The translations under genes were made by a program, and so were the position numbers. This document shows, piece by piece, positions 10,186 through 19,285 of a stretch of DNA of 46,435 nt. Position 1 is the first letter of the stretch. Each line of letters starts with the position of its first letter. Below the pieces are notes generated by a model. That model was not told where the DNA came from. It saw only the letters and a list, made by a program, of their open reading frames with translations, and made no database searches. The stretch is from contig JADYYK010000040.1 in assembly GCA_020853705.1 (NCBI GenBank), positions 1 through 46,435 of the forward strand, read 5' to 3'. Source of the DNA: Deltaproteobacteria bacterium. GTDB lineage: Bacteria > Myxococcota_A > Polyangia > Haliangiales > JADYYK01.

Positions 10186-11193
10186 ATGTTCCGCCGTCTC
10201 GCGCTCCCTGTCCTGGCGCTCGCCACCATCGCCACGCCCCGCATCGCCGCCGCCGGCGATCCCGAGTTCGTGATGAAGCTGGCCACCGTCGCCCCCGAGG
10301 GCACGCCGTGGTCGGAGGCCCTGGAGAAGTTCAAGAAACAGGTCTGGGCGGCCTCGAAGGAGCGCCTCAAGGTCAAGGTCTACTACGGCGCCACCCTGGG
10401 CGACGAGAACGAGACCGTGCTGTCGACCAAGCGCGGCCAGATCCAGGCCGTCGGCGCCTCCACCGGCGCGCTGGCCTCGGTGGTCACCGAGCTCAACATG
10501 GTGGAGCTGCCCTTCCTCTTCAAGACCGAGGCCGAGGCCGACACCGTGCTCGACACCATCCTGCAGGTGCCGATGGAGAAGTACTTCCGCGCCAAGGGGC
10601 TGGTGCTGGGCTTCTGGTCGGAGAACGGCTACCGCTCGTTCGGCACCAAGGACGGCTTCGTGACCTCGCCGGCCAAGCTCAAGGGCAAGAAGATGCGCGC
10701 CCAGGAGAGCCCGGTGCACACCGCGATGTACAAGATCTATGGCGCCTCGGCGCAGCCCATCCCGACCACCGAGGTGTTCCAGGCCACCAAGACCGGCGTG
10801 GTCGACGGCTGGGACCAGACCGCGCTCTACGCCGCCGCGGCGTCGTGGCACAAGACGGTCAAGTTCTACACCGTCTCGAACCACATCTATCAGCCCGCGG
10901 CCATCGTCTTCAACGCCGCCTGGTTCGACAAGCTGCCCTCCGACCTGCAGGCGATCCTGCTCGGCGCGCGCAAGGACTTCCAGGCCCAGAGCCGCAAGGC
11001 GGTGCGCAAGCTCAACAAGGCCATCATCAAGAACCTGGAGGGTGACGGCGTGAAGGTCTACACCCTGACCGCCGCCGAGCGCGCCACCTTCCTGCCCGGC
11101 GCCCAGAAGGTCCGCCAGGCCTGGAAGGCCAAGCAGAACCCGGAGGTCCAGGCGCTGCTGGGTCAGGTCGAGAAGAAGCTCGGGCTCAAGTAG
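10186..11193 (+). CDS. dctP: TRAP transporter substrate-binding protein DctP
   Basis: Periplasmic solute receptor of a tripartite ATP-independent periplasmic transporter, which uses a sodium or proton gradient to import organic acids or similar solutes. It has 335 residues with a signal peptide ending near AAAG (about residue 23). The mature protein opens with MKLATVAPEGTPWSEALEKF, usual for the family. The conserved Arg that binds substrate carboxylate is likely the one in KGKKMRAQESPVH, and the VVDGWDQT segment is present. The start was set by the AGGAGG site; an upstream ATG at 10132 lacks one. It is followed by dctQ and dctM. Substrate cannot be told from sequence alone. Confidence 0.95.
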   Translation: MFRRLALPVLALATIATPRIAAAGDPEFVMKLATVAPEGTPWSEALEKFKKQVWAASKERLKVKVYYGATLGDENETVLSTKRGQIQAVGASTGALASVVTELNMVELPFLFKTEAEADTVLDTILQVPMEKYFRAKGLVLGFWSENGYRSFGTKDGFVTSPAKLKGKKMRAQESPVHTAMYKIYGASAQPIPTTEVFQATKTGVVDGWDQTALYAAAASWHKTVKFYTVSNHIYQPAAIVFNAAWFDKLPSDLQAILLGARKDFQAQSRKAVRKLNKAIIKNLEGDGVKVYTLTAAERATFLPGAQKVRQAWKAKQNPEVQALLGQVEKKLGLK

Positions 11194-11201
11194 GCCATGC
11201 G

Positions 11202-12116
11202 ATGAGCGTCGCGCCGCCGACCAAGCTCGTCGATCGCATCGACCTGGCGCTGTACAAGGCGGAGCGCGTGCTGTGCATCGCGGTGCTCGCCGCCATGGTG
11301 TCGCTGGTCGGCCTCGAGGTCATCCAGCGCATCTTCACCCGGCCGGGCGGCAACCCCTCCAAGATGGAGGAGCTCATGCTGCGCCTCTTGCGCCATCCCA
11401 GCGGCAGCTGGGCGCGCGAGTGGGGCGCGCCGGTGCTGCTCGTCATCCTGGGCTTTGGCGTGGTCTATGCGGCGCTGCGCCAGCGCACGCTGAAGGACGG
11501 CGAGTCCCAGCCGCGGCGCGGGGTGGCGGCGCTGATCGCGGGCGCGGTCACCGCCGTGGCCGGCGCCCTGCTGTACCTGCTGGCCGCCAAGGTGCCCAGC
11601 TTCTCGTGGCCGCACGGCCTGGCGCTGGCGCTGATGGTGTGGGTCGGCTTCCTGGGCGCGTCGCTGGCGACCTATGACCGGCGCCACCTGGCGCTGGAGA
11701 TGGGCAGCAAGCTCTGGCCCAAGAAGTGGCTGCCCGCGATCGGCGGGCTGTCGCGGCTGGTGACCACGGCGTTCTGCGTGTTCTTCGCCTACCTGGCCTG
11801 GAAGTCGATGCTGGCACACAAGGCCGACGACGATCGCTTCCTGTTCGGTGTGCAGCTGTTCGACATCCCCGAGGAGCCCTGGCGCATGCCCGAGTGGATC
11901 GCCTACGCGGCCATCCCGTATGCGTTCTTCGTCATGAGCCTGCGCTTCATCAAGCAGGCCGTGCTGGTCTTCGGCGGCACCAACCTGGAGGCCGGCAGCG
12001 AGCTGCCCCAGGCGCTGATGGAAGAGGCCGGCATGACCAGCTCGCCTGGCGATGAGCCCGCCGAGCCGTCCGGCTCCGGTCCTGGCCCCGCCGCCGAGAA
12101 GGCGGGCGACAAGTGA
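11202..12116 (+). CDS. dctQ: TRAP transporter small permease DctQ, enlarged
   Basis: Inner-membrane small subunit of the TRAP transporter. At 304 residues it is well above the usual 150-200. The first helix (about 25-45, VLCIAVLAAMVSLVGLEVIQR) and the later helices (about 145-165, 185-200 and 230-250) with ATYDRRHLALEM follow the family pattern. A roughly 90-residue insert after the first helix (HPSGSWAREWGAPVLLVIL through WPHGLALALMVW) adds about two membrane segments. The tail is Pro/Glu/Ser-rich. It starts 8 bases after dctP and its stop overlaps the dctM start. Confidence 0.88.
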   Translation: MSVAPPTKLVDRIDLALYKAERVLCIAVLAAMVSLVGLEVIQRIFTRPGGNPSKMEELMLRLLRHPSGSWAREWGAPVLLVILGFGVVYAALRQRTLKDGESQPRRGVAALIAGAVTAVAGALLYLLAAKVPSFSWPHGLALALMVWVGFLGASLATYDRRHLALEMGSKLWPKKWLPAIGGLSRLVTTAFCVFFAYLAWKSMLAHKADDDRFLFGVQLFDIPEEPWRMPEWIAYAAIPYAFFVMSLRFIKQAVLVFGGTNLEAGSELPQALMEEAGMTSSPGDEPAEPSGSGPGPAAEKAGDK

Positions 12117-13729
12117 TCCACGGCATCGAGCTCATCGTCGCCATCCTCGGCCTGGCCCTGCTGGGCGTGCCGCTGTTCGTCATCGTCGGCGCCGGCACCG
12201 TGCTGTCGTACAAGCTGTTCCTGCGCGGCGACGAGTCGGACATCAACGCCCTTTTGCAGATCGTGCAGGACATGGAGGGGCTGGCCAAGAAGGACGCCTT
12301 CCTGGCGGTGCCCTTCTTCATCGCGGCCGGCGCCATCATGACCTCGGGGGGGATCGCCAAGCGCCTGGTCGGGGTCGCGCGCGCGCTGGTGGGCTGGCTG
12401 CCCGGCGGCCTGGGCATCGCCTCTGTGTTCGCGTGCATGTTCTTCGCGGCCATCTCGGGGTCGTCGCCGGTGACGCTGATCGCGGTCGGCTCGGTGATGT
12501 TCCCGGCCATGGTGGCCTCGAAGTACCCGGAGAACTTCTCCATCGGCCTGCTGACCACGGCGGGCAGCCTGGGCTGCCTGGTGCCGCCGTCGATCTCGCT
12601 CTTGATCTACTCGATCTCGGTCAGCGGCGTGAAGGGCGGTGTGGCGCCCGACACCATGTTCCTGGCCGGGCGACTGCCGGCGCTGATGATGGCGCTGCTC
12701 TTGTGCGGGTACTCCTTCGTCGTCGGCCTCAAGCTGCCGAAATCGTCGCGGCAGCCGTTCTCGCTGGCCGAGCTGTGGCGCTCGACCAAGGACGCCGCGT
12801 GGGCGCTGGTGCTGCCGGTGCTGATCCTGGGCGGCATCGACTCCGGCCTGTTCACGCCGACCGAGGCCAGCGCGATGGCCTGCCTCTACAGCGGCTTCGT
12901 CACCGTGTTCATCTACCGCGAGCTCGACCTGCGCAAGCTGTTCGGCGTGCTGGCCGAGTCGGCCGTCCTGATGGGCAGCCTGATCCTCATCATCGTGCTG
13001 GCGTTCGGCCTGAACCGCCTGCTCACGCTGGCGGGCGCCAACGACTGGCTCAAGACCACGCTGCTCGGGTGGGACCTGTCGCCCGCGATGTTCCTCATCG
13101 TGGTCAACTTCATCCTCATCCTGCTCGGCGCGCTGATGGACTCGATCTCGGCGACGCTGATCTTCGCGCCGCTGCTGGCGCCGATCGCGCTCGAGCACGG
13201 CATCGACCCCATCCACTTCGGCATCATCTTCGTGGTCAACATGGAGATCGGCTACCTGGCGCCGCCGGTCGCGACCAACCTGTTCGTGGCCAGCGCGGTG
13301 TTCAAGAAGCCGTTCGGTCAGGTCACCAAGGCGGTGCTGCCGACGCTGGGCCTGGCCATCCTCGGCCTCGGCCTGGTCATGTTCGTGCCCACCCTCTCCA
13401 AGGGCCTCATCAACCGCAAGAACCACCAGCCCTTCGTCGAGTCGTTCCCGTGGTCCAAGCCGTCCAAGAAGAAGGTCGCGGTCGCCGCCGACGGCAGCGG
13501 TGGGCCCGGTGTGGCCGCCGCGGGCGGCGGCCCGGCCGCGGGCGGTGACGACGCCGATGGCGCCGGCGCCCCGGCGGCAGGCGGCAACAGCCTGCTGGCG
13601 CGCGCGCTGGCGGACACCGCTGACGACGACGACGAGGACGACGACGAGGACGGCGAGGCCGACGGCGACGCCGGGACACCCGAGCCGGGGTCACCCGACG
13701 GCGGCGTGGTGGCAGCGCCGCCGGAGTAG
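12113..13729 (+). CDS. dctM: TRAP transporter large permease DctM with acidic tail
   Basis: Inner-membrane transport subunit that carries the substrate and coupling-ion path. It has 538 residues starting at GTG overlapping the dctQ stop. The about twelve-helix core (1-430) shows family motifs such as FFIAAGAIMTSGGIAKRL, ISGSSPVTLIAVGSVMFPAM and LVPPSISLLIY, and the second inverted repeat near LGALMDSISATLIFAPLLAP. Beyond the core is an unusual about 100-residue cytosolic or periplasmic tail, Gly/Ala-rich then strongly acidic (DDDDEDDDEDGEADGDAG), not usual in DctM. The operon ends here. Confidence 0.93.
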   Translation: MIHGIELIVAILGLALLGVPLFVIVGAGTVLSYKLFLRGDESDINALLQIVQDMEGLAKKDAFLAVPFFIAAGAIMTSGGIAKRLVGVARALVGWLPGGLGIASVFACMFFAAISGSSPVTLIAVGSVMFPAMVASKYPENFSIGLLTTAGSLGCLVPPSISLLIYSISVSGVKGGVAPDTMFLAGRLPALMMALLLCGYSFVVGLKLPKSSRQPFSLAELWRSTKDAAWALVLPVLILGGIDSGLFTPTEASAMACLYSGFVTVFIYRELDLRKLFGVLAESAVLMGSLILIIVLAFGLNRLLTLAGANDWLKTTLLGWDLSPAMFLIVVNFILILLGALMDSISATLIFAPLLAPIALEHGIDPIHFGIIFVVNMEIGYLAPPVATNLFVASAVFKKPFGQVTKAVLPTLGLAILGLGLVMFVPTLSKGLINRKNHQPFVESFPWSKPSKKKVAVAADGSGGPGVAAAGGGPAAGGDDADGAGAPAAGGNSLLARALADTADDDDEDDDEDGEADGDAGTPEPGSPDGGVVAAPPE

Positions 13730-13834
13730 AGACCGGACAAACAGGCGGCAGGCGACAGGCGACAGGCAACGGGGAATGCCAGCGCGCCCTGCTTTTTCCG
13801 GCATTTCTTGTGGCCTGTGACCTGTTCTTCTCTG
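13730..13834. terminator. long imperfect palindrome between convergent genes
   Basis: Between the dctM and RlpA-like stops lies a 26-base inverted repeat: arms 13755-13780 and 13800-13825 match at 20 of 26 positions around a 19-base loop (containing GCTTTTTCC). The left arm continues a GGCGACA-type short repeat. Its site between converging genes suits a two-way terminator; its repeat-rich arms also resemble dispersed intergenic palindromic elements. Confidence 0.5.
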
Positions 13835-14305
13835 TCAGCTATCGGGCGCAGCCCCGCTGGCCCTTTGCTTCGCGCGGCGGCGGGCGTCCTCCAGCCAGAT
13901 CGGCGTCGTGGGCCGGTCGGCCACGCGGGCCGGGGGTAAGCGGTAGACCATGCGGACGCGGTCGTGGCCGTCGAGGTCGATGGCCTCGGCCATGCGCGGG
14001 GACAGGTCGAGGATGGCCTGCCAAGGGCGGTCCTTGGCGCCGTAGGGGCCGCGATCGCCGACGATGCAGATGGCGGTGCCGGGGCGCTCCAGGTTGCTGA
14101 CCACGATGGGCGTGCCGCAGGGCAGCCACAGGTGGGCGCACACCATGTCGTCGGGCGCCATGGGCCGGTGCAGGCAGGCCAGGTCGCCGCCCATCCAGGG
14201 GTCGCCGGGGTCGCCGAAGCGCGTGGCGATGCCCTCGTCAGCGTCGATGCCCAGGCTGAGACGCATGACCAGCATGAGCAGGCTCTGCAGCTCGGCGAAC
14301 GACAT
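13835..14305 (-). CDS. RlpA-like double-psi beta-barrel protein
   Basis: A 156-residue protein whose middle matches the RlpA/barwin-type double-psi beta-barrel: LPCGTPIVVSNLERPG, then VGDRGPYGAKDRPWQ and ILDLSPRMAEAIDL, with the conserved Asp of DRGPY and the DLS motif. RlpA proteins cut or bind peptidoglycan strands without stem peptides. Here the N-terminus has no convincing cleavable signal peptide (MSFAELQSLLMLVMRLSLG is only mildly hydrophobic) and no SPOR domain, so export and activity are open questions. It might be a phage-derived or cytosolic form. It is a single gene, converging on dctM. Confidence 0.72.
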   Translation of the reverse strand: MSFAELQSLLMLVMRLSLGIDADEGIATRFGDPGDPWMGGDLACLHRPMAPDDMVCAHLWLPCGTPIVVSNLERPGTAICIVGDRGPYGAKDRPWQAILDLSPRMAEAIDLDGHDRVRMVYRLPPARVADRPTTPIWLEDARRRAKQRASGAAPDS

Positions 14306-14315
14306 TCGCGAAGCA

Positions 14316-14353
14316 GCTTCACGTGGTTTTCCGCGTGATTGAAGCCCTTTTTT
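14316..14353 (+). terminator. intrinsic terminator on the plus strand
   Basis: A hairpin (GCTTC-ACGTGG, loop TTTT, CCGCGT-GATT-GAAGC; one mismatch and a 4-base bulge) is followed by CC and six T residues. It reads rightward, antisense to the neighbouring minus-strand genes, so no known plus-strand gene needs it. Confidence 0.5.
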
Positions 14354-14368
14354 ACAACTCGTTTGATC

Positions 14369-15309
<941 letters not shown>

Positions 15310-15313
<4 letters not shown>

Positions 15314-16992
15314 GCGGCGCGCGAGGCCGGGGCCGGCAGCGGTGGCTCGCCGCGCATGGCCTTGACCCCGTAGGCCAGCAGCGTCATCGCCAGCAGCACC
15401 AGCAGGCCCGCGACCGCCGCGTTGATCAGCGAGATGGTGCTGTCGCGGTGCTCCAGCGCGGTGATGATCTGCGAGCCCAGCGCCCACAGCGTGATGACGA
15501 AGACGAACACCATCGGCAGCAGCGTGTACCAGTACTTCTTGCCCGACCGCTTCAGCCACACCGTGATGCCCAGCAGCGACAGCGCCGCCAGCAGCTGGTT
15601 CGAGGTCCCGAACAGGGTCCAGAACTTGAGGTACGACCCGGTGCCGGCGCTCAGCAGGAACAGCGCCGGCACGCCACAGGTCAGCGCGGTCGCCAGCAGC
15701 GCGCCGGCGCGTCCGTTCCAGCCGAAGACCTCCTGCAGGATGTAGCGCCCGAGGCGCGTCGACACGTCCAGGGTGTCGAACACGAAGGTCGAGAACGCCA
15801 TCGCCCCGAAGGTGGTCGCCAGCAGCAGCTGGTCCTTGCCCAGCACCACCGACACGAAGGCGCCCAGGCCGCTGCCATAGATCGCGCCCGGCCCCTTGCC
15901 CTTGGTGTCGACCGCGATCATCACGGTGGCCAGCGCGATCAGCGCCACGAAGGCCTCCAGCAGCATGGCGCCATAGCCGACCTGCTTGCAGTGGGTCTCG
16001 CGCTGGATCTGCTTCGAGGTGGTGCCCGAGCACACCAGGCCGTGGAAGCCCGAGCAGGCCCCGCACGCGATGGTCACGAACAGGAACGGGAACAGGTGCA
16101 CCGGCCCGTTCCTGGTCATCGCGGTCAGCCCCTTGAAGGCCGGCTGGTGGATGTCGAAGCCGCCGAAGAACATGCCGATGATGCCGAACGCCAGCGCCAG
16201 GTACAGCACGAAGCCGCCGAGATACCCGCGCGGCTGCAGCAGCGCCCACACCGGGGTCAAGGAGGCCACGAAGCAGTAGCCCAGGATGATGAGGCCCCAG
16301 GTGCGCACCGGCAGGATCAGCACCGTGGACAGCCGGGTGCCGGCATACACGCACACCAGCGTCAGCGGCACGAAGATCAGCGTCTGCAGGAGCAGTTTCG
16401 GCTTGAGGAACCTCTCCACCAGCCCCATGACGACGGACAGCGACAGGTACAGCACCGAGGCCGCCGCCACCGCGCCGCCGGGGTTGAAGCGGAAGGTCAG
16501 CCCCTTCATGTCGGCGTCGCCCGACACGAAGGTCGCCGCGGTGACGTCGGTGAAGGCCACGATGACATAGACCAGCGCCAGCCAGATGAAGGCCATCAGC
16601 GCCAGCGAGGCGCGCGGCCCCAGGTTGGCCTTGACCACCTCGGCGATGGACTTGCCGTCGTGGCGCACCGAGGCGATCAGCGTGGAGAAGTCGTGCACCG
16701 CGCCGATGAAGACCACGCCGACGCTGATCCACAGGATGGCGGGCAGCCAGCCGAACATGGTGCAGGCCAGGATGGGCCCCGCGATCGGCCCGGCGGCGGC
16801 GATGGCCGAGAAGTGCTGGCCCAGCAGGTAGAACGGCCGGGTGGGCACGAAATCGACCCCGTCGTTGTGACGCTCGCTGGGGGTCTGGGCCTTGGGATCC
16901 AGCGAATACTGCCGCGCCACGAAGCTGCCATAGAAGGTGTAGCCCAGCCCGAGGATGGCCATGACGGCGACGGCGAGCAGCGGCAGGCTCAT
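15310..16992 (-). CDS. cstA: carbon starvation protein CstA (peptide/pyruvate transporter)
   Basis: Polytopic inner-membrane transporter of 560 residues, linked in other bacteria to uptake of peptides or pyruvate in starvation. Signature segments are present: the first helix with LGYTFYGSFVARQYSLD, the stretch RPFYLLGQHFSAIAAAGPIAGP and the later HGLVCSGTTSKQIQRETHCK. About 15 hydrophobic helices can be counted. The ATG at 16992 was preferred to one 13 codons upstream because it leads straight into the first helix. Its stop overlaps the DNA methyltransferase start. A perfect inverted repeat lies 17 bases upstream. Confidence 0.95.
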
Positions 16993-17008
16993 GGTGCCGC
17001 CAGCTTTC

Positions 17009-17025
17009 GCCCGGGGCGCCCGGGC
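17009..17025. promoter_or_regulatory. inverted repeat upstream of cstA
   Basis: GCCCGGG, GCG, CCCGGGC: perfect 7-base arms around 3 bases, 17 bases before the cstA ATG and 57 before the divergent DHH gene. It could be an operator or leader hairpin; no function is shown. Confidence 0.35.
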
Positions 17026-17081
17026 TGTCAAGGCTGCCGCCGGGGTTGCCAGCGCCGCCTGGGCACGGTATGCACGCCGGG

Positions 17082-18083
17082 ATGCGCGTGCGGGTGCTGT
17101 TCCATGCCAACTGCTTCGACGGGGCCGCCTCGGCCGCGCTGTTCACGGCGTTCTATCGCGAGCGCATCGACCCCAGCGCAGAGTTTGCGTACACCGGCAT
17201 GCACCACACCATGGGCGATCCGTTCCCGCCCGGGTGCATGGACGGCGCCGAGAACGTCTGCGTCGACTTCCGCTACAACGCCTCGCCCAAGCTGACCTGG
17301 TGGTTCGACCACCACGTCAGCGCCTTCATGAGCCCGGCCGACGAGGCGACCTTCCACTCCCGGCCCAAGGACCGCTTCTTCTTCGACCCGCAGTCGCGCT
17401 CGTGCACCAAGTTCCTGGTCGAGCGCGCCAGCACCGTGCACGGCTGGGACGCCTCGCGCTTCGCGGAGCTGGTGTACTGGGCCGACATCATCGACGGCGC
17501 GCAGTTCCCCAGCGCCAAGGCCGCGGTCGAGATGGCCGAGCCGGCGCTGCGCCTGATGACCTGGATCGAGAACAACAAGGATCCCGCGCTGGCCGAGCGC
17601 TACATCGCCGACCTCCTGCGCCTGCCGCTGGCCGAGATCGTGGCGCTGCCCTACGTCGCCGAGCCGGTGGCGCGCCTGCTGGCCAGCAACCAGGGCGCGG
17701 TCGACATCTGGCGCAAGCGCGCCCGGGCCCAGGACGGCGTGGTCTTCGCCGACGTGTCCGAGGACGCCGTCGAGTCGGCCAACAAGTTCATCCCGTACTT
17801 CCTGCACCCCGAGTGTCGCTACGCGGTCTCGGTCAGCAAGACGGCGACCCGCTCCAAGGTGTCGATCGGGTCGAACCCGTGGTCGGACATCCCGCGCTCG
17901 GTCAACATCGCGCAGATCTGCGAGCGCTACGGCGGCGGCGGCCACCCGGTGGTCGGCGCGGTCTCGCTGGGCGGCGGCGACATCGTGCGCGCGCGAGAGA
18001 TCGCCGGCGAGGTCGTCGAGGAGCTCAGGCGCGCGGCGCTGGCCGAAGTGAGCAGCGCCGCGGGGCGCCCGCGCGGCGGATGA
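17082..18083 (+). CDS. DHH/DHHA1 family phosphoesterase
   Basis: A cytosolic metal-dependent phosphoesterase of 333 residues. The family includes nanoRNases, c-di-AMP phosphodiesterases and RecJ. The N-terminus VLFHANCFDGAASAALF carries the first metal Asp; the DHH motif is in WWFDHHVSAF, preceded by VCVDFRYN. The C-terminal DHHA1 domain ends with the Gly-rich substrate loop GGGGHPVVGAVSL. The third ATG (17082) was chosen because it opens the first strand; 17046 and 17070 are alternatives. Several Cys/His positions (HHTMGDPFPPGCMDGAENVC) are unusual. Substrate is not known: short RNA or cyclic dinucleotides are both possible. The stop overlaps the next start. Confidence 0.88.
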   Translation: MRVRVLFHANCFDGAASAALFTAFYRERIDPSAEFAYTGMHHTMGDPFPPGCMDGAENVCVDFRYNASPKLTWWFDHHVSAFMSPADEATFHSRPKDRFFFDPQSRSCTKFLVERASTVHGWDASRFAELVYWADIIDGAQFPSAKAAVEMAEPALRLMTWIENNKDPALAERYIADLLRLPLAEIVALPYVAEPVARLLASNQGAVDIWRKRARAQDGVVFADVSEDAVESANKFIPYFLHPECRYAVSVSKTATRSKVSIGSNPWSDIPRSVNIAQICERYGGGGHPVVGAVSLGGGDIVRAREIAGEVVEELRRAALAEVSSAAGRPRGG

Positions 18084-18736
18084 GCCAGCTCTACACCGTG
18101 GTCCTGCCCGAGGTGCCGGCGGCCGAGCGCATCGTCGCGGCGGCCCGACGGGTCGGGATTGCGGTGGGTGACGGCAGCGCGACCGCGGGGCTGGCGCTGG
18201 TGCGCGATCCCGGCGGCGGGCCCTCGGTCGAGGTCAGCTACGGGCCGCTCGACGACGCCAGCGCGCGCCTGCACACCGGCGCGGCCTGGGGCGTGCGCGT
18301 GCGCGTGGGTGATCCGCACGGCACCTGGGGCGACTGGCAGCAGGCCAAGCTGGTGCTGCTGTTCCTCGACGTGCTCGACGGTCGGCTGTCGGTGCCGGGT
18401 GAGGACGTGCGCACCGTGATGACGACGCTGCGCATGCGCGCGGCCCGGCCGCCGACCGGGATGGTCGATGTGCGCACCGGGGACTCGGGGTCGTTGCGCC
18501 AGCTGATGGTGGGCGAGTCGGGGCCGGCGGGGGCGGTGGCGCGGCTGCGCCGGCTCAAGGTGGTGGCGGCCTTCGCGGCGGCGGCGGCGCTGGTGGCGGT
18601 GGCGGGGCTGCTGCTGGTCAAGGGCGGGCGGGCCGCGGGGCGGGCCGCGGCGGTGTGCGCGGGCTTCGCCCTGGTGCTGGCGGGCCTGGGCCTTTACTGG
18701 GCCCGCAAGCGCGGCGCGAGCAAGCAGCAGGACTGA
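18080..18736 (+). CDS. membrane protein of unknown function
   Basis: A 218-residue protein coupled to the DHH phosphoesterase by an ATGA overlap. The first about 150 residues form an alpha/beta cytosolic part (LYTVVLPEVPAAERIVAAAR, then WGDWQQAKLVLLFLDVLDGR). Residues about 158-175 and 183-200 are two transmembrane helices, and the C-terminus is short and basic (ARKRGASKQQD). No family was recognised. It may anchor or regulate the phosphoesterase at the membrane, but only position supports this. Confidence 0.7.
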   Translation: MSQLYTVVLPEVPAAERIVAAARRVGIAVGDGSATAGLALVRDPGGGPSVEVSYGPLDDASARLHTGAAWGVRVRVGDPHGTWGDWQQAKLVLLFLDVLDGRLSVPGEDVRTVMTTLRMRAARPPTGMVDVRTGDSGSLRQLMVGESGPAGAVARLRRLKVVAAFAAAAALVAVAGLLLVKGGRAAGRAAAVCAGFALVLAGLGLYWARKRGASKQQD

Positions 18737-18747
18737 CGTTTCAGCGG

Positions 18748-18775
18748 TTGTGCGCGGCGGAGATTCGGGTATTTT
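18748..18775 (+). promoter_or_regulatory. predicted promoter of the thioredoxin gene
   Basis: TTGTGC and TATTTT are spaced by 16 bases; a start 6-7 bases after the -10 box would fall at or next to the ATG at 18782. No Shine-Dalgarno sequence is visible, so the transcript may be leaderless. Confidence 0.4.
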
Positions 18776-18781
18776 CCCCCG

Positions 18782-19279
18782 ATGCCGACCAGCGCCCTGA
18801 CCGAGGACAACTTCGAGGCCACCGTGAACAAGGATGGCATGGTGGTGATCGACTGGTGGGCGCCCTGGTGCGGCCCCTGTCGGACCTTCGCCCCGGTCTA
18901 TGACCAGGCCTCCGACAAGCACCCGGAGATCACCTTCGCCAAGGTCAACACCGAGGAGCAGCCCGGGCTGGCCGGCGCCTTCGAGATCTCGGCCATCCCG
19001 ACCCTGATGGTGTTCCGCGACGGCATCCTGCTGTTCCAGGAGGCCGGTGCGCTGCCCGCCAGCGCGCTCGAGCAGCTCATCACCGAGGTCGCCAAGATCG
19101 ACATGGCCGAGGTGCGCGCCGAGATCGAGCGCCAGGAGGCCGAGGGCGGCGGCCACGAGCACGGGCCGGGCTGCAACCACGACCACAGCCATGACCACGG
19201 CCACGGTCATGACCACGGCCATGACCATGCCGGTCATGACCACGCTGGTCACGATCACGGCGGCGAAGAGAAGAAGTAG
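18782..19279 (+). CDS. thioredoxin with C-terminal His-rich metal-binding tail
   Basis: A 165-residue protein. Residues 1-110 are a complete thioredoxin fold with the redox-active WCGPC (Cys 30, Cys 33), the preceding VVIDWWAP and the cis-Pro in IPTLMVF. No signal peptide is seen, so it is probably cytosolic. Residues about 118-165 add an acidic helix (MAEVRAEIERQEAEGG) and a tail with 15 His residues and one Cys in the last 44, mostly HDHGH-type units, ending GGEEKK. Such His-rich tails bind Ni, Zn, Co or Cu in other proteins (for example Ni chaperones). The domain pairing suggests metal storage, sensing or protection of metal-bound thiols, by inference only. Confidence 0.92.
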   Translation: MPTSALTEDNFEATVNKDGMVVIDWWAPWCGPCRTFAPVYDQASDKHPEITFAKVNTEEQPGLAGAFEISAIPTLMVFRDGILLFQEAGALPASALEQLITEVAKIDMAEVRAEIERQEAEGGGHEHGPGCNHDHSHDHGHGHDHGHDHAGHDHAGHDHGGEEKK

Positions 19280-19285
19280 CCCGGG

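Noticed and set aside
15448..17295. A 615-codon plus-strand frame across cstA
   Set aside because: The opposite strand has full CstA signatures; the plus product is repetitive His/Arg/Gln-rich.
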